64,000 bases of DNA from Carboxylicivirga taeanensis (GCF_051851475.1 NZ_JBPUSJ010000014.1:33020-97019), one strand, 5' to 3'. Counted from the first letter of the stretch, positions 1-9,738 are shown. A program made the numbers and translations. Notes: generated from the sequence alone by a model not told the origin.

Positions 1-14
1 TAAATTTTACACAG

Positions 15-1181
15 ATGCATAATTTCATTGAGTTGTTAAAAAGGGAGTTCAGGCTATTTGCCAGTAATTCGGTGGTGATGGCTATTTTTATTGGAGCTCC
101 TTTGCTATATGGGCTATTGCTTGGCGCAGTTTACAGCAAGGGCAAGGTCGATAATCTGCCGGTTTTAGTGATAGATATGGATGATTCACCAATGAGTCAC
201 CGAGCAATTGATATGCTGGATGAAAGCGATGTGTTAGCCGTTACGGTCAGGTTCGATAATCAGGACATTAACCAGGCTATTATAGATGAGGGCTATGAGG
301 CCGTGGTTACAATTCCTTATCGTTTTGAAGCTGATATCATCCAGAAACGACATCCGGAGATACAAGTGGAGGTCAATACAGCCAATATTCTTCCGGCCAA
401 CTATGCGGCCAAAGCTATTCAGGTGGCCCTGGGAACATTCAATGCCGGCATCGAAATACAGAGCTTAACCAAAACTGGCATGCCACTCTCTACCGCTAAA
501 GCCAGTTACGAAGCTTTTAGCGTTAATTATGCCCGCTTTTTCAACAAGGCAGCCAATTACATGACCTTTCTTTGGCCCGGCGTATTAGGGGTAATTATAC
601 AGCAGGTGTTTATGTTGGCCATGGCGCTTAGTTTTGCACGCGAACAGGAGGAGAATACTTTTGTCACTGAGTTTTACCCGCGGGTGAAAAATCCGTGGTA
701 TGCCATGCTTATAAAATCATTGCCATTTTGGTTGATGGGGATGGGCGTTATTGCAGCTTTGTGGGCCATGTTTCCGTTGTTTAAGGTACCCTTGCAGGTG
801 CATGCCTGGGGCATGATAGCGCTATTGGCTGCCCTGATTCTCTCGGTTACCATGATGGGAATTACAGTAAGCCTGGCCATACCAAGTCAGCTAAAAGCCA
901 CGGAGGTGCTTATGGTGATTGCAACACCCAGTTTTATTTTAAGCGGGTTTACCTGGCCCTTGTCGCAAATGCCCGATTGGGTGGTTGTATTGGCCGAAAC
1001 GATTCCGCTGACGCACTTTTTAGAGGGCTTAAGAAAGCTCATGTTTTATGGAGCCAATCTGGTTGATATCTTACCACAGCTTCATGGTTTACTCTATATT
1101 ACACTCTTCTTTACGGTGATTAATTTAGTGTTGTTTAAAACCTTACCTCGGCTAAAAAAGGCGAAGCCTGCTTCCAGGTAG
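15..1181 (+). CDS. ABC-2 type transporter permease
   Basis: Inner-membrane permease of an ABC exporter of the YhhJ/DrrB type (388 aa). One N-terminal membrane helix (about residues 17-40) is followed by a large extracytoplasmic domain (about 45-175) rich in D/E and beta strands, then five or six hydrophobic helices (about 185-375). This is the usual ABC2_membrane_3 layout. The first three bases of the window are TAA and could be the stop of an upstream partner permease, since such permeases usually come in pairs with an HlyD-like protein and an ATPase; those would lie outside the window. The substrate cannot be read from sequence. The next gene is 355 bp away, so this is probably the end of its operon. 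Confidence 0.85.
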   Translation: MHNFIELLKREFRLFASNSVVMAIFIGAPLLYGLLLGAVYSKGKVDNLPVLVIDMDDSPMSHRAIDMLDESDVLAVTVRFDNQDINQAIIDEGYEAVVTIPYRFEADIIQKRHPEIQVEVNTANILPANYAAKAIQVALGTFNAGIEIQSLTKTGMPLSTAKASYEAFSVNYARFFNKAANYMTFLWPGVLGVIIQQVFMLAMALSFAREQEENTFVTEFYPRVKNPWYAMLIKSLPFWLMGMGVIAALWAMFPLFKVPLQVHAWGMIALLAALILSVTMMGITVSLAIPSQLKATEVLMVIATPSFILSGFTWPLSQMPDWVVVLAETIPLTHFLEGLRKLMFYGANLVDILPQLHGLLYITLFFTVINLVLFKTLPRLKKAKPASR

Positions 1182-1536
1182 TGGGGCTATTTGTGTTGGG
1201 AGTGAGAACATAGTTCGTATCAGGAGCCTATCAAGACGACTTACATGTTTTTAATTTAAGTAGAAAGAAAATGAAATTTAGAGGCTTGATTACTAGGGGG
1301 TCTGTATTTAATGTGCTCCCAAATCAGGAGTAATCGAGAGCTAATGCCATGGCCCTTAGTTTGTGTATTTCAGCCAAAAAACTAGTGAAAAGCTAAGAAT
1401 TGTTCTATTTTTGTCGGGTTAAGTTTTAAACAGTTAGCCTTTGTGCTTACTGAGGTATAGATTTAACGCATTAGTTTATTGTAATGATGGACCGGTCATT
1501 GAAAATATGTCCATTTGAACTTATAAATAAAACAAT
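1182..1536. other. intergenic region, 355 bp
   Basis: No open frame of convincing length or codon pattern. It holds a TAnnTTTG-type promoter motif near 1406 that probably serves the fabG gene. I see no tRNA, repeat or recognised RNA in the rest. Confidence 0.5.
1406..1413 (+). promoter_or_regulatory. candidate -7 promoter box for fabG
   Basis: TATTTTTG matches the Bacteroidota -7 consensus TAnnTTTG. No good TTG/TTTG stands at the expected -33 distance, so support is moderate. It implies a 5' leader of about 115 nt before the ATG at 1537. Confidence 0.35.
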
Positions 1537-2283
1537 ATGAAGTTACTAGAAGGAAAAACCGCTATTGTAACCGGTGCTGCTCGTGGCATTGGTAAAGCAA
1601 TAGCAATCCGTTTTGCACAAGAAGGCTGTAATGTAGCGTTTACTGACTTAGTAATTAACGAAGCTGCTGAAGAAACTCAAAAGGAACTGGAAGCACTGGG
1701 AGTAAAAGCTAAAGGTTATGCTTCTGATGCAAGTAATTTTGAAGATACACAGAAGGTAGTTGCTGAAATCGTTAAGGATTTTGGTCAGGTTGACGTTTTG
1801 GTGAACAACGCCGGTATCACAAAAGACACCTTATTGATGCGTATGACTGAAGAGCAGTGGGATGCAGTTATAAACGTCAATCTTAAATCTGTTTTCAACT
1901 TCACGAAGGCTGTACAGCCAACTATGTTACGTCAGCGCTCAGGCTCTATTGTTAACATGAGCTCAGTAGTGGGTGTAAGCGGTAATGCTGGTCAGGCCAA
2001 CTATTCAGCTTCAAAAGCAGGAATGATTGGTTTTACCAAGTCTGTTGCTAAAGAGCTGGGTTCACGCGGTATCCGTAGTAACGCTATTGCTCCTGGTTTC
2101 ATTATTACTGAAATGACAGGCAAATTACCTGAGGATGTAAAGAAAGACTGGGAAGCAAAGATTCCTTTAAAGCGTGGTGGTACCCCAGAAGATGTTGCCA
2201 ACATCTGTGTGTTCTTAGGTTCAGACCTTTCGGCCTATGTGAGTGGCCAAACGATTCACGTGTGTGGTGGAATGAATATGTAA
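1537..2283 (+). CDS. fabG: 3-oxoacyl-[acyl-carrier-protein] reductase FabG
   Basis: Short-chain dehydrogenase (248 aa, the normal FabG length) that reduces 3-oxoacyl-ACP with NADPH in fatty-acid elongation in the cytoplasm. Visible motifs are the cofactor glycine motif TGAARGIG at residues 12-19, NNAG at 90-93, and the catalytic set N115, S143, Y156, K160 (YSASK). The C-terminus ends in the usual GQTIHVCGGMNM. The gene stands alone behind its own promoter and is followed by a strong terminator, not in a fab operon. FabG and other SDR reductases are hard to separate, but identity over the whole length to the FabG pattern is high. Confidence 0.93.
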   Translation: MKLLEGKTAIVTGAARGIGKAIAIRFAQEGCNVAFTDLVINEAAEETQKELEALGVKAKGYASDASNFEDTQKVVAEIVKDFGQVDVLVNNAGITKDTLLMRMTEEQWDAVINVNLKSVFNFTKAVQPTMLRQRSGSIVNMSSVVGVSGNAGQANYSASKAGMIGFTKSVAKELGSRGIRSNAIAPGFIITEMTGKLPEDVKKDWEAKIPLKRGGTPEDVANICVFLGSDLSAYVSGQTIHVCGGMNM

Positions 2284-2304
2284 GTTTTACACTGATATAT
2301 GATG

Positions 2305-2340
2305 AAAAGGGTGGTTTTTTAACTGCCCTTTTTTATTTTT
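2305..2340 (+). terminator. intrinsic terminator after fabG
   Basis: A 12-bp stem (2305-2316 with 2321-2332, two G-U pairs) closes a TTTT loop and runs into a T-rich tract. Confidence 0.85.
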
Positions 2341-2393
2341 ATAGGATAGATGCATTGGCATTGTTTTTGTTAACTAAAGTTAAAATCTGAATT

Positions 2394-3557
2394 ATGAAAA
2401 ATTTTACATACGAAGTGCCAACCAAAATTCTTTTTGGAAAAAACAGAGTGACCGAAATTAGCAGCGAAATTCTTCGCTACGGCAATAAAGTGTTACTGGC
2501 TTATGGAGGTGGCTCAATCAAGCAGTCAGGCCTTTATGATACAGTGGTTAAAGTGCTGGAGGATGGCGGTATTCAGTTTGTTGAACTATCAGGTATTCAA
2601 CCTAATCCGCGTATCGAAAGCGTGAGGGAAGGCATCCGTTTGTGCCGGGAAAACGATGTGCAGTTTATTCTTGGTGTTGGCGGCGGTAGTGTCATTGACT
2701 GCATTAAAGCTATTTCTATGGGTGTGGATTATAAGGGAGATGTATGGGATTTCTACATTCGCAAAGCAAAAATTGACAAAGTACTTCCCATAGGTACGGT
2801 GCTTACTTTGGCTGCTACCGGTAGTGAAATGAATGGAGGCTCTGTTATTTCCAACGACGAAACGCAAGAAAAAAGAGCTGCCGGAGACGATAGTTTACGA
2901 CCTCGTTTTTCTGTGCTGGATCCAAGCTATACCTTTACTGTTAACAAGTGGCAAACCGCTGCAGGCGTGGTCGATGTAATGAGCCATATTTTTGAACAGT
3001 ACTTTACTCAGGATAAAGGAACTTTTGTGCAGGATGCCATTGCCGAAGGGATACTAAAAACCTGTATTCACTATGGGCCAGTTTTATTGGAAGAACCTGA
3101 TAATTATGAAGCCAGAGCCAATATGATGTGGGCATCTAGTTTGGCGCTGAATGGTTTAACGGGTACTGGTAAACTTTTTGGCGATTGGGCAACCCATATG
3201 ATGGAGCATGAGGTGAGTGCCATCTACGACCTGACTCATGGTGCCGGTTTGGCTATCCTGTTCCCTGTATGGATGGAGTATGTGCTGGATGAAACTACAG
3301 CACCCAAATTAGCACAATACAGCCGCAATGTGTGGGGCATTACCGCAACAGATGATAGGCAGGCGGCACAAGAAGGAATTGCCCAAACCAGGAAGTTTTT
3401 TACCTCTTTAAATATGCCGGCTAGTCTTGGAGAGGTTGATATAGATGGTGCACACATTTCTACCATGAGTGAAGGAGCCTGCAAATTTGGTCCTTTAGGA
3501 ATGTTTAAGAAATTAGGTAAAGAAGATGTTAGTGCCATTTTGACCAAAGCCTTGTAA
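2394..3557 (+). CDS. iron-containing alcohol dehydrogenase (YqhD/BdhA type)
   Basis: Group III metal-dependent alcohol dehydrogenase (387 aa), probably an NADPH-dependent aldehyde or butanol dehydrogenase of the YqhD/BdhA group. The nucleotide-binding GGGS is at 96-99. Likely metal ligands are D194, H198, H268 and H282, at almost the same positions as the zinc ligands in E. coli YqhD. The segment THGAGLAILFPVWMEYV is typical of this subfamily. It is cytoplasmic. The gene lies between terminated fabG and a lipoprotein gene that starts 10 bp later. It may reduce or detoxify aldehydes or balance NADPH in fermentation; the natural substrate is not visible. Confidence 0.9.
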   Translation: MKNFTYEVPTKILFGKNRVTEISSEILRYGNKVLLAYGGGSIKQSGLYDTVVKVLEDGGIQFVELSGIQPNPRIESVREGIRLCRENDVQFILGVGGGSVIDCIKAISMGVDYKGDVWDFYIRKAKIDKVLPIGTVLTLAATGSEMNGGSVISNDETQEKRAAGDDSLRPRFSVLDPSYTFTVNKWQTAAGVVDVMSHIFEQYFTQDKGTFVQDAIAEGILKTCIHYGPVLLEEPDNYEARANMMWASSLALNGLTGTGKLFGDWATHMMEHEVSAIYDLTHGAGLAILFPVWMEYVLDETTAPKLAQYSRNVWGITATDDRQAAQEGIAQTRKFFTSLNMPASLGEVDIDGAHISTMSEGACKFGPLGMFKKLGKEDVSAILTKAL

Positions 3558-3566
3558 TAAAAGTGT

Positions 3567-4607
3567 ATGAAAAGTCGCCACTCACTATATGTCTTATTAG
3601 TACTTCTGTTGTTTTCCTGTAAGTCTTACGAGGAAATGTATTACGATGTATTGCGTCCGGCCGCCTATTCGGTGCCGCCTGCAATCAAATCGGTTGTTAT
3701 CGTCGATAATGCGTTCCCTTTTAATCCTGATAATGCGCACATAGCGCATGTGTTGGGCGATGAGGTGAGGCTTGATACCGTTCGGGTTGATACATTCGTA
3801 TCGGTTATTATTTCTCAGTTGAAAAAGGAGTTGGATTATCGGCGGTTTTTTGATACTGTTTATATTGATACATTGCAGTACAACACCGTGTCAGATAGAA
3901 AACCTTACCGTTCGCTTACCTGGCAGCAGGTGGCTGCTATTTGTGAGCGGCATAATGCCGATGCCGTATTGTCATTGGATGGCGCCGAGTATGGGACTTC
4001 CGTTTCTGTACAAGATATGGAGGTGGAGTATTATGCCACAATGGACGTAAGGGGCTTAGTCTACTGGCGATTATTCGATAAGTTTTCACGAGATATACTC
4101 TATGCCTACCCGCAGCGCGACACCTTGTACTGGGATGGGGTGGGCCAGGATGTGACAACATCGGTAGTTAGCTTTCCATCTCTTAAAGAGGCGACTATCG
4201 AGTTGGGAAACTACCTTGGAGCGACTTTTGCAGATCAATTGGTGCCCTTTTGGGAGCCAGTCAAGAGGCGCGTTTACTTAACAGGCAATAGCCACTTTGT
4301 GAATGCTGCAGAGTGGTTAAGCAAGGATAACCGATATGAGGCCGAGAAGTTATGGGGCTTTATTTATGAGCATGGCAATTCAAGAGAAAAAGGCAAGGCA
4401 GCCAATAATATTGCCATCTCCTTGGAGGCGCGGGGTGAAATGAAATTGGCCGTTGAGTGGGCTTACAAAAGTTATGAGGCTTTTGAAATGAAAGGGGTCA
4501 CCGGAACTGCCGATGAGCGGCAGGTGGCTAAAAAATTATACGTTGACATGGTTCGACGCTATCGTGATATTAAAAAGCTGGAAGAGCAAATAGGAGGTTT
4601 ACAATGA
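3567..4607 (+). CDS. DUF6340-like outer-membrane lipoprotein
   Basis: Exported lipoprotein of unknown function (346 aa). The N-terminus MKSRHSLYVLLVLLLFSC is a signal peptide with the lipobox LFSC, so the mature protein starts at C18. The middle looks like the Bacteroidota DUF6340 family. The C-terminal third (about 235-345) is helical, with A-x-N-N-x-A and W-A-x-x-A-Y segments that suggest tetratricopeptide-like repeats. The stop overlaps the start of the PBP4 gene by 4 bp (ATGA), so the two are translationally coupled. That makes a role at the cell envelope plausible, but it is inference. Confidence 0.75.
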   Translation: MKSRHSLYVLLVLLLFSCKSYEEMYYDVLRPAAYSVPPAIKSVVIVDNAFPFNPDNAHIAHVLGDEVRLDTVRVDTFVSVIISQLKKELDYRRFFDTVYIDTLQYNTVSDRKPYRSLTWQQVAAICERHNADAVLSLDGAEYGTSVSVQDMEVEYYATMDVRGLVYWRLFDKFSRDILYAYPQRDTLYWDGVGQDVTTSVVSFPSLKEATIELGNYLGATFADQLVPFWEPVKRRVYLTGNSHFVNAAEWLSKDNRYEAEKLWGFIYEHGNSREKGKAANNIAISLEARGEMKLAVEWAYKSYEAFEMKGVTGTADERQVAKKLYVDMVRRYRDIKKLEEQIGGLQ

Positions 4608-6010
4608 GGTATTTGTTAATTCTTTCAGTGCTGACACTATGTGCTTGCACGGGCATTTCTCAGCAAAACAAACCTAAAGGAGAAGAGTCTATACCTACTA
4701 TATCGAAACAAGGTGCTGTATCGGTATTGGCCGTTGAGGTAACAAGTGGCGAGGTAGTGGCTGCTTATCACCCTGACATGCGCATGACGCCGGCTTCGTT
4801 AACAAAAATTCTGAGTACTGCAGCTGCCTTGGAAGTGCTGGGACCCGAGTTTAAATTCGAAACAAACTTTTATGTCCAAAAGCAGGGTGGACATTATAAC
4901 TTGCATGTAGTTGGTGGTGCCGATCCGACCATAGGCTCCAGGAGGTTTGAAGAGAGCCGCACGGAAGTCGTGTTCAAAAATGTGTTGACCACTCTAAAGG
5001 CCAGAGGGATTAGTTCGATTGAAAGTCTGGCAGTGGATAATTCCTGTCTTAATGGAATACCTTACCCCTCTAAGCGTCTATGGGAGGATATGGGCAACTA
5101 TTATGGTGCCGTGCCCAATGGTTTAACTTATAAGGAGAACACATTTGCCCTTACGATGCGTTCGCCCAATGGAGTGGGAAGACCCGTTGATATTGTCCGG
5201 ACAGATCCAGTTATCGATGTTGGAATTGACTGTGAGGTGAGAACTGCGGCTAACAATAAAGATAGTGCGTATATTTATGGAAATAGATATATGAAAGAGT
5301 GGTATGTTAGCGGAAGCATTCCACAGGGCAGGAGTGAGTTTGTTATAAAGGGGGCGCTGCCTCATCCGGAGCTGACATTGGCTCGTGAACTTAAAGCTTT
5401 TTTAATACGCAACGGTATTGCTGTAAATGCTATTGAAAGAAAGCATCTTGAGGAATCGACGGAAACTGCTTTGTTATTGTGTCATTCTTCACCCCCTTTA
5501 AGAGAAATTATAAAAGTGATTAACAAAACCAGCCACAACCTGTTTGCTGATCACCTCTTGCTGGCTTTGGTCAATGAGCCAAATGAAGTAAGTTGGGATG
5601 AAGGCGTGAGAGCTCTCAGTAACTATTGGGCCAACAATCTTTCCGGGTTTTCTGCTTCCCTCTATGATGGCAGCGGTCTGTCACCTTTTAACGCTTTTTG
5701 CGCGACTGATATGGTAAGTGTTTTAAGGCAAATGCATCAAAGCGATTTACGAAGCGATTTTCTCCATTCACTGTCTCTGGCCGGAACCGATGGAACCCTG
5801 AAACGTATATTGAAAGAACCTGAGTTTAAGGGGAAAGTACAAGGGAAGAGTGGCTCTATGAATGGGGTGCTTGGATACTGTGGATACCTGACCACCAATG
5901 GAGGAAAAACGCTTGCATTTTGCATAATGGCCAATCACTTTACCGAGCCTTACAGCGAAATTAGGTCAAATATGGAAGCTCTGATGAAGCAAATAATTGT
6001 TCAGAATTAA
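4604..6010 (+). CDS. dacB: D-alanyl-D-alanine carboxypeptidase/endopeptidase (PBP4, peptidase S13)
   Basis: Periplasmic peptidoglycan hydrolase of family S13 (468 aa) that trims or cleaves D-Ala cross-links. All three penicillin-binding motifs are present: SLTK at 65-68, SHN at 310-312 and KSG at 415-417. The N-terminus carries a signal with LCAC before position 16, so the protein is probably lipid-anchored, unlike soluble E. coli PBP4. The insert between the first two motifs (about 90-250) matches the family's extra domains. The start overlaps the preceding lipoprotein gene by 4 bp. Confidence 0.92.
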   Translation: MRYLLILSVLTLCACTGISQQNKPKGEESIPTISKQGAVSVLAVEVTSGEVVAAYHPDMRMTPASLTKILSTAAALEVLGPEFKFETNFYVQKQGGHYNLHVVGGADPTIGSRRFEESRTEVVFKNVLTTLKARGISSIESLAVDNSCLNGIPYPSKRLWEDMGNYYGAVPNGLTYKENTFALTMRSPNGVGRPVDIVRTDPVIDVGIDCEVRTAANNKDSAYIYGNRYMKEWYVSGSIPQGRSEFVIKGALPHPELTLARELKAFLIRNGIAVNAIERKHLEESTETALLLCHSSPPLREIIKVINKTSHNLFADHLLLALVNEPNEVSWDEGVRALSNYWANNLSGFSASLYDGSGLSPFNAFCATDMVSVLRQMHQSDLRSDFLHSLSLAGTDGTLKRILKEPEFKGKVQGKSGSMNGVLGYCGYLTTNGGKTLAFCIMANHFTEPYSEIRSNMEALMKQIIVQN

Positions 6011-6043
6011 AAACTGGATATTTTTGTGTAAAATTTTGACTGA

Positions 6044-7186
6044 ATGATTCAGGTACTCGTTGTAATGCTCTACACCGCGCTGCCCGCGTTGGTGCTTTTT
6101 TTATGTGATAAATACCAGTTTCTAAATAAAATAGGCTCTGTTATTCTGGCTTATCTGTTCGGTTTGCTTCTGGGCTTATCGGGGCTCATAGATGAGCGTT
6201 TCGAAATGGTTCAGGAGGTGCTGATGGCTGTTACTGTGCCTTTGGCCATTCCGCTCTTGCTGTTCTCCTCAAATGTTCGTGCCTGGAAAAAACTGGCCGC
6301 CCAACCGTTTTACTCTTTGCTCTTTGCTCTTGTTGCTGTATTCATATCGGTAGGTATTGGCTATGCGTTGTTTCATGGCAATGAAATAGATGATTTTCAT
6401 AAGGTTGGCGGCTTGCTGGTTGGGATTTATAGTGGTGGTACACCTAATTTGGCTTCTCTCAAAATGATTCTGGATGTGAACGAGGAAATTTACCTGGCTG
6501 TTCATTCCTACGACATGGCCATTGGTGCTGTTTATTTGTTCTTTTTAATGAGTGTAGGGCAGCGCCTTTTTAGTCTGTTTCTGCCTCGAAGTAAGGAGAG
6601 CAACGCTGCAGCAGAAATAGGCAGTGGTGAGGAACGTTTATGGGATTACCTGAAGCGCAAACACCGTTGCCTGAAACTACTAAGAATGCTGCTTATTACC
6701 ATACTAATGGTGGCCTTTGCCGGCGGAGTTATGCTTTTGATGCCCGAAAGTTTAAAGATGGTAGTATTTATCTTCCTCATCACAGCAATGGGTATTGGCG
6801 GCTCCTCTATCAAGAAAATTAATTCAACACCGGGCACATTTAGCTTGGGGATGTATCTGATCTTAATTTTTAGCATTGTGGTGGCATCCAAAGTGCGATT
6901 GGGCAATCTAAGCGATATTAATCCGGTGATATTTGCCTACATAACTTTTGTGGTGTTTGTGAGCCTGGTGTTACATGTGCTCTTAGCCCGAACGCGGAAA
7001 ATTGATGCCGATACGGTGATTATCACATCGGCAGCGCTTATTTGTAGTCCGCCTTTTGTTCCCGTGGTTGCAGGTTCGTTGCGCAATCATTCGGTGCTGG
7101 TACCCGGCCTTACAATTGGTCTTATCGGCTATGCAATTGGTAATTATCTGGGTTTTCTGATGGCGGTTGTGCTAAGTTATTTCTGA
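6044..7186 (+). CDS. DUF819-family integral membrane protein
   Basis: Polytopic inner-membrane protein (380 aa) with about ten hydrophobic helices in two halves joined by a charged cytoplasmic loop (about 185-220). The SGGTPNLASLK segment and the C-terminal GLTIGLIGYAIGNYLG resemble the DUF819 (YjcL-like) family, which has a transporter-like fold and no firmly assigned substrate. It starts 33 bp after dacB and may be co-transcribed. It ends one base before the convergent barrel gene, so the two genes share no intergenic terminator. Confidence 0.8.
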   Translation: MIQVLVVMLYTALPALVLFLCDKYQFLNKIGSVILAYLFGLLLGLSGLIDERFEMVQEVLMAVTVPLAIPLLLFSSNVRAWKKLAAQPFYSLLFALVAVFISVGIGYALFHGNEIDDFHKVGGLLVGIYSGGTPNLASLKMILDVNEEIYLAVHSYDMAIGAVYLFFLMSVGQRLFSLFLPRSKESNAAAEIGSGEERLWDYLKRKHRCLKLLRMLLITILMVAFAGGVMLLMPESLKMVVFIFLITAMGIGGSSIKKINSTPGTFSLGMYLILIFSIVVASKVRLGNLSDINPVIFAYITFVVFVSLVLHVLLARTRKIDADTVIITSAALICSPPFVPVVAGSLRNHSVLVPGLTIGLIGYAIGNYLGFLMAVVLSYF

Positions 7187-7187
7187 T

Positions 7188-8525
7188 TTAAAACAAGTAG
7201 TTGAGGGTAATGTAAAGTCCTGAAGTTCCGTCTTGTTCACTGGTGGCCATTCCATAGTCAGCGGAGACTACAAAGTTCTCATTAAGTGCCCCTTTGATGC
7301 CTAGGCCGTAGCTGAAATGTGCTTTGTCTCGAACGTTGTTGAAATAGTGGCTGTATTCGCCTTCGGGCACCCTGGATTTATCTATTTTATATTCTTGAGT
7401 GATTAATCCCATGTCAATAAAATAGTTCGTCCCCAGGTAAAAATCCTGGCGGAAGAGCTTACTTTTCCATATTTTCCAGCGCAACTCAACATTGGTGAGC
7501 ACACCGCCATCACCAACAATTCTGTTGCGGTTAATGCCACGTAATGTTTTGGCACCGCCCAGGCCCTGGGAAGTAGCCGAAGTTAATGTACTGGTAGTCA
7601 TGTGGGGGAGCAGGTAAAAAGGAATGGTTCCATGAAGTTTGTGCTGATAGCCAATGCGGTAGGCAGCTATTAGGTTTTTTTGCCGGGTGAGGCTAAAATA
7701 TTGGCGGTGAAAAATACTAATGCGGCTATAACTTCCTTTTTGAGTCGATAAAAATGACGGCATGTGGGATATAAATAGTTCTGTCCATGTACCACTGGCC
7801 GGGTTCGCAATAATATCTCGAGTATCGTATGAGATGCCAGCTTTAAGGTAGGCATGCTGACCGCCAGTAGCTTCTTCAGGGGCAATGATTCCCCATTGTA
7901 AATACTTGTCGTACAAGCCATCAATTTGTGGCAATTGATCTTCCGTATCTTTTTTGCGGTTCAGGCGATCGACATCGACCGGGCCAATATCAAAATTGAA
8001 GTATACCACGCCTGCCATCCAGTTCCATTCATCCTTACTGTCAACAATTTTCCCTTTCAGGTTTGTCATTATTCGAAACATGCCTCTGTGATGGCGGTAA
8101 AAAACTCTTGATTTGTAATGAATAGAGCCATCATCTTCCCAATCACTGTTGTAGACGGCATCCCGACCATTAAATCCATAAAAATCCAAGGCCAAATCTC
8201 TGAACCAGGTTATATCAGCGGTCGTTCTTATGCCGCGAAGTAGTTTAGGTGAGTCGTAGTATAAGCGGGCCAGAGTGGAGCCAGCCGTGTATTTCGAGAA
8301 TTCGAGATAAAGGGAGTGCTCATAATCCGGATAGTTGGAACCATCGCCATACCAGTAAAAGTTCGACAGGCCACCATACTGAAAGCCTAAATCGGCATCA
8401 AAAGAGATGGCGGGCAGTAGTCCGAAAGTAAAGCCCTTCTTAAGGTAGGTGGAGTCATTTGGTGCCGCGCTTGCACAAATTACTGTTATGGATAGCAAGC
8501 AAGTAAAAAAAATGGATTTGAGCAT
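7188..8525 (-). CDS. outer-membrane beta-barrel protein, BamA/TamA-like (surface antigen D15)
   Basis: Predicted outer-membrane barrel (445 aa). A signal peptide (about 1-20, ending SAAP) is followed by alternating strand patterns and a C-terminus ending in aromatic residues (LYITLNYLF), the normal barrel end signal. G-G-A-x-x-L-R-G near residue 325 resembles the VRGF-type motif of the Omp85 superfamily. There are no POTRA domains, so it is a short, barrel-only member whose role in assembly or transport is unknown. A TAnnTTTG promoter box lies 21 bp upstream. A metallophosphatase or patatin partner, seen with some relatives, is absent here. Confidence 0.78.
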   Translation of the reverse strand: MLKSIFFTCLLSITVICASAAPNDSTYLKKGFTFGLLPAISFDADLGFQYGGLSNFYWYGDGSNYPDYEHSLYLEFSKYTAGSTLARLYYDSPKLLRGIRTTADITWFRDLALDFYGFNGRDAVYNSDWEDDGSIHYKSRVFYRHHRGMFRIMTNLKGKIVDSKDEWNWMAGVVYFNFDIGPVDVDRLNRKKDTEDQLPQIDGLYDKYLQWGIIAPEEATGGQHAYLKAGISYDTRDIIANPASGTWTELFISHMPSFLSTQKGSYSRISIFHRQYFSLTRQKNLIAAYRIGYQHKLHGTIPFYLLPHMTTSTLTSATSQGLGGAKTLRGINRNRIVGDGGVLTNVELRWKIWKSKLFRQDFYLGTNYFIDMGLITQEYKIDKSRVPEGEYSHYFNNVRDKAHFSYGLGIKGALNENFVVSADYGMATSEQDGTSGLYITLNYLF

Positions 8526-8545
8526 CGTCTTAGTTTTAGGATGCT

Positions 8546-8553
8546 CAAAGGTA
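8546..8553 (-). promoter_or_regulatory. candidate -7 box for the barrel gene
   Basis: Reads TACCTTTG on the reverse strand, a full match to TAnnTTTG, and places transcription start about 14 nt before the ATG. The -33 element is not obvious. Confidence 0.45.
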
Positions 8554-8597
8554 ATACCATTCGATGGAAAAATTCTGTGATCATTTAAAATACAGAA

Positions 8598-8627
8598 AGG
8601 CCAGGCAAAAATGATAAAGCCTGGCCT
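8598..8627 (-). terminator. terminator of the YitT-like gene
   Basis: A perfect 9-bp stem (8598-8606 with 8619-8627, core GCCTGGC) with a 12-nt loop. On the reverse strand it is followed by a T-rich stretch, just after the stop of the gene at 8654-9565. Confidence 0.7.
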
Positions 8628-8653
8628 GTAGATGAAACATTTTTGTCTGTCAC

Positions 8654-9565
8654 TTACTCGCTTTTGTCTTCCAGTGATTTAAAGCCTTCACCGATAATCT
8701 CGGATGTCTCCATTACTGCTATAAAGGCTTTGGGGTCAATGTGTTTGATCATATCCTGGAGGGCCGATACTTCGCGACGTGTAACCACGGTGAATATGGC
8801 ACGTTTGCTATTGCCGCTAAATAGGCCTTCTCCATTAAAATAGGTGCCTCCTCGTTCTAGAGTGTATAGAATTTTTTCTTTGATCAATTCATGCTTGTCC
8901 GAGACAATCACAAGTGCCCGTTCATAGTTTAATCCATCAATCGTGATGTCGATTACTTTGCCGGTAATGAAAATCACAATCCATGAATACAACGGAATTT
9001 TCCAGTCTTTGAAAACAAGTAAACCCACCAAAACAATGATCGAATCGACAATTATTAAAAGCTGTCCAACTGATATTCGGCTGTATTTGGCGAGTATCAT
9101 TGCCACAATGTCTGAACCGCCCGATGTAGCTTTTGCTTTGAAGATGAGTCCCAGACCAAATCCAATTACTATACCTCCAAACACGCACGAAAGTAGAAGG
9201 TCATCAGCTAACCCCAAAGGATCGTTTTCGCCAATAAAGTAGGTAAGGCCATCCATAAAAGCAGTTGTTAACACCATGCCGACAATTGTTTTTAAGCCAA
9301 ATCGAGCCCCTAATATTTTAATACCCAATAGGGTTAAGGGTATGTTCAGTACTAAGCCAAAAGTACCAACAGGAATGGCAGGTACCAGGTGGTGAACTAC
9401 AATGCCAATTCCATAAACACCTCCGGGCACAATGTTGTAGGGGTTGATGAAAAAGACAAACCCGGCAGCCAAAATAAATGCACCTAGTGATATGAGGGCA
9501 TAATCCAGTATATTTCTTTTTAAACTCTCTCCGTACAGTTGGGAGGCAATTTTTATTTTTTCCAT
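8654..9565 (-). CDS. YitT family membrane protein (DUF161/DUF2179)
   Basis: Inner-membrane protein (303 aa) with five or six helices (about 15-205) and a soluble C-terminal DUF2179-like domain (about 220-290) of ferredoxin-like type. The GVYGIG, FG-x-K-T and KATSGGSDIVA segments are typical of the YitT family, whose function is unknown (a transport role is suspected). The start chosen is the ATG at 9565. The frame runs back to an ATG at 9622, but the only promoter box (9607-9614) lies between the two, and the residues in between do not look like part of the family. Confidence 0.86.
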   Translation of the reverse strand: MEKIKIASQLYGESLKRNILDYALISLGAFILAAGFVFFINPYNIVPGGVYGIGIVVHHLVPAIPVGTFGLVLNIPLTLLGIKILGARFGLKTIVGMVLTTAFMDGLTYFIGENDPLGLADDLLLSCVFGGIVIGFGLGLIFKAKATSGGSDIVAMILAKYSRISVGQLLIIVDSIIVLVGLLVFKDWKIPLYSWIVIFITGKVIDITIDGLNYERALVIVSDKHELIKEKILYTLERGGTYFNGEGLFSGNSKRAIFTVVTRREVSALQDMIKHIDPKAFIAVMETSEIIGEGFKSLEDKSE

Positions 9566-9606
9566 TTTTTGTAGGTTTTTATGATTAGTTGTGTTTTTTG
9601 GAGGTG

Positions 9607-9614
9607 CAAAAGTA
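9607..9614 (-). promoter_or_regulatory. candidate -7 box for the YitT-like gene
   Basis: TACTTTTG on the reverse strand matches TAnnTTTG. Transcription would start near 9600, which decides for the internal ATG at 9565. Confidence 0.45.
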
Positions 9615-9738
9615 AACATCATCCGCTAAAATGAAAGAAAAAATAACACTAAGCTTAAAAAGTGTTTAAAAATAAACAATTGACCGATTTGAATTATTGC
9701 AGTTGAAAGATTATAATTGTCCCTTAAAACAAGTGCGT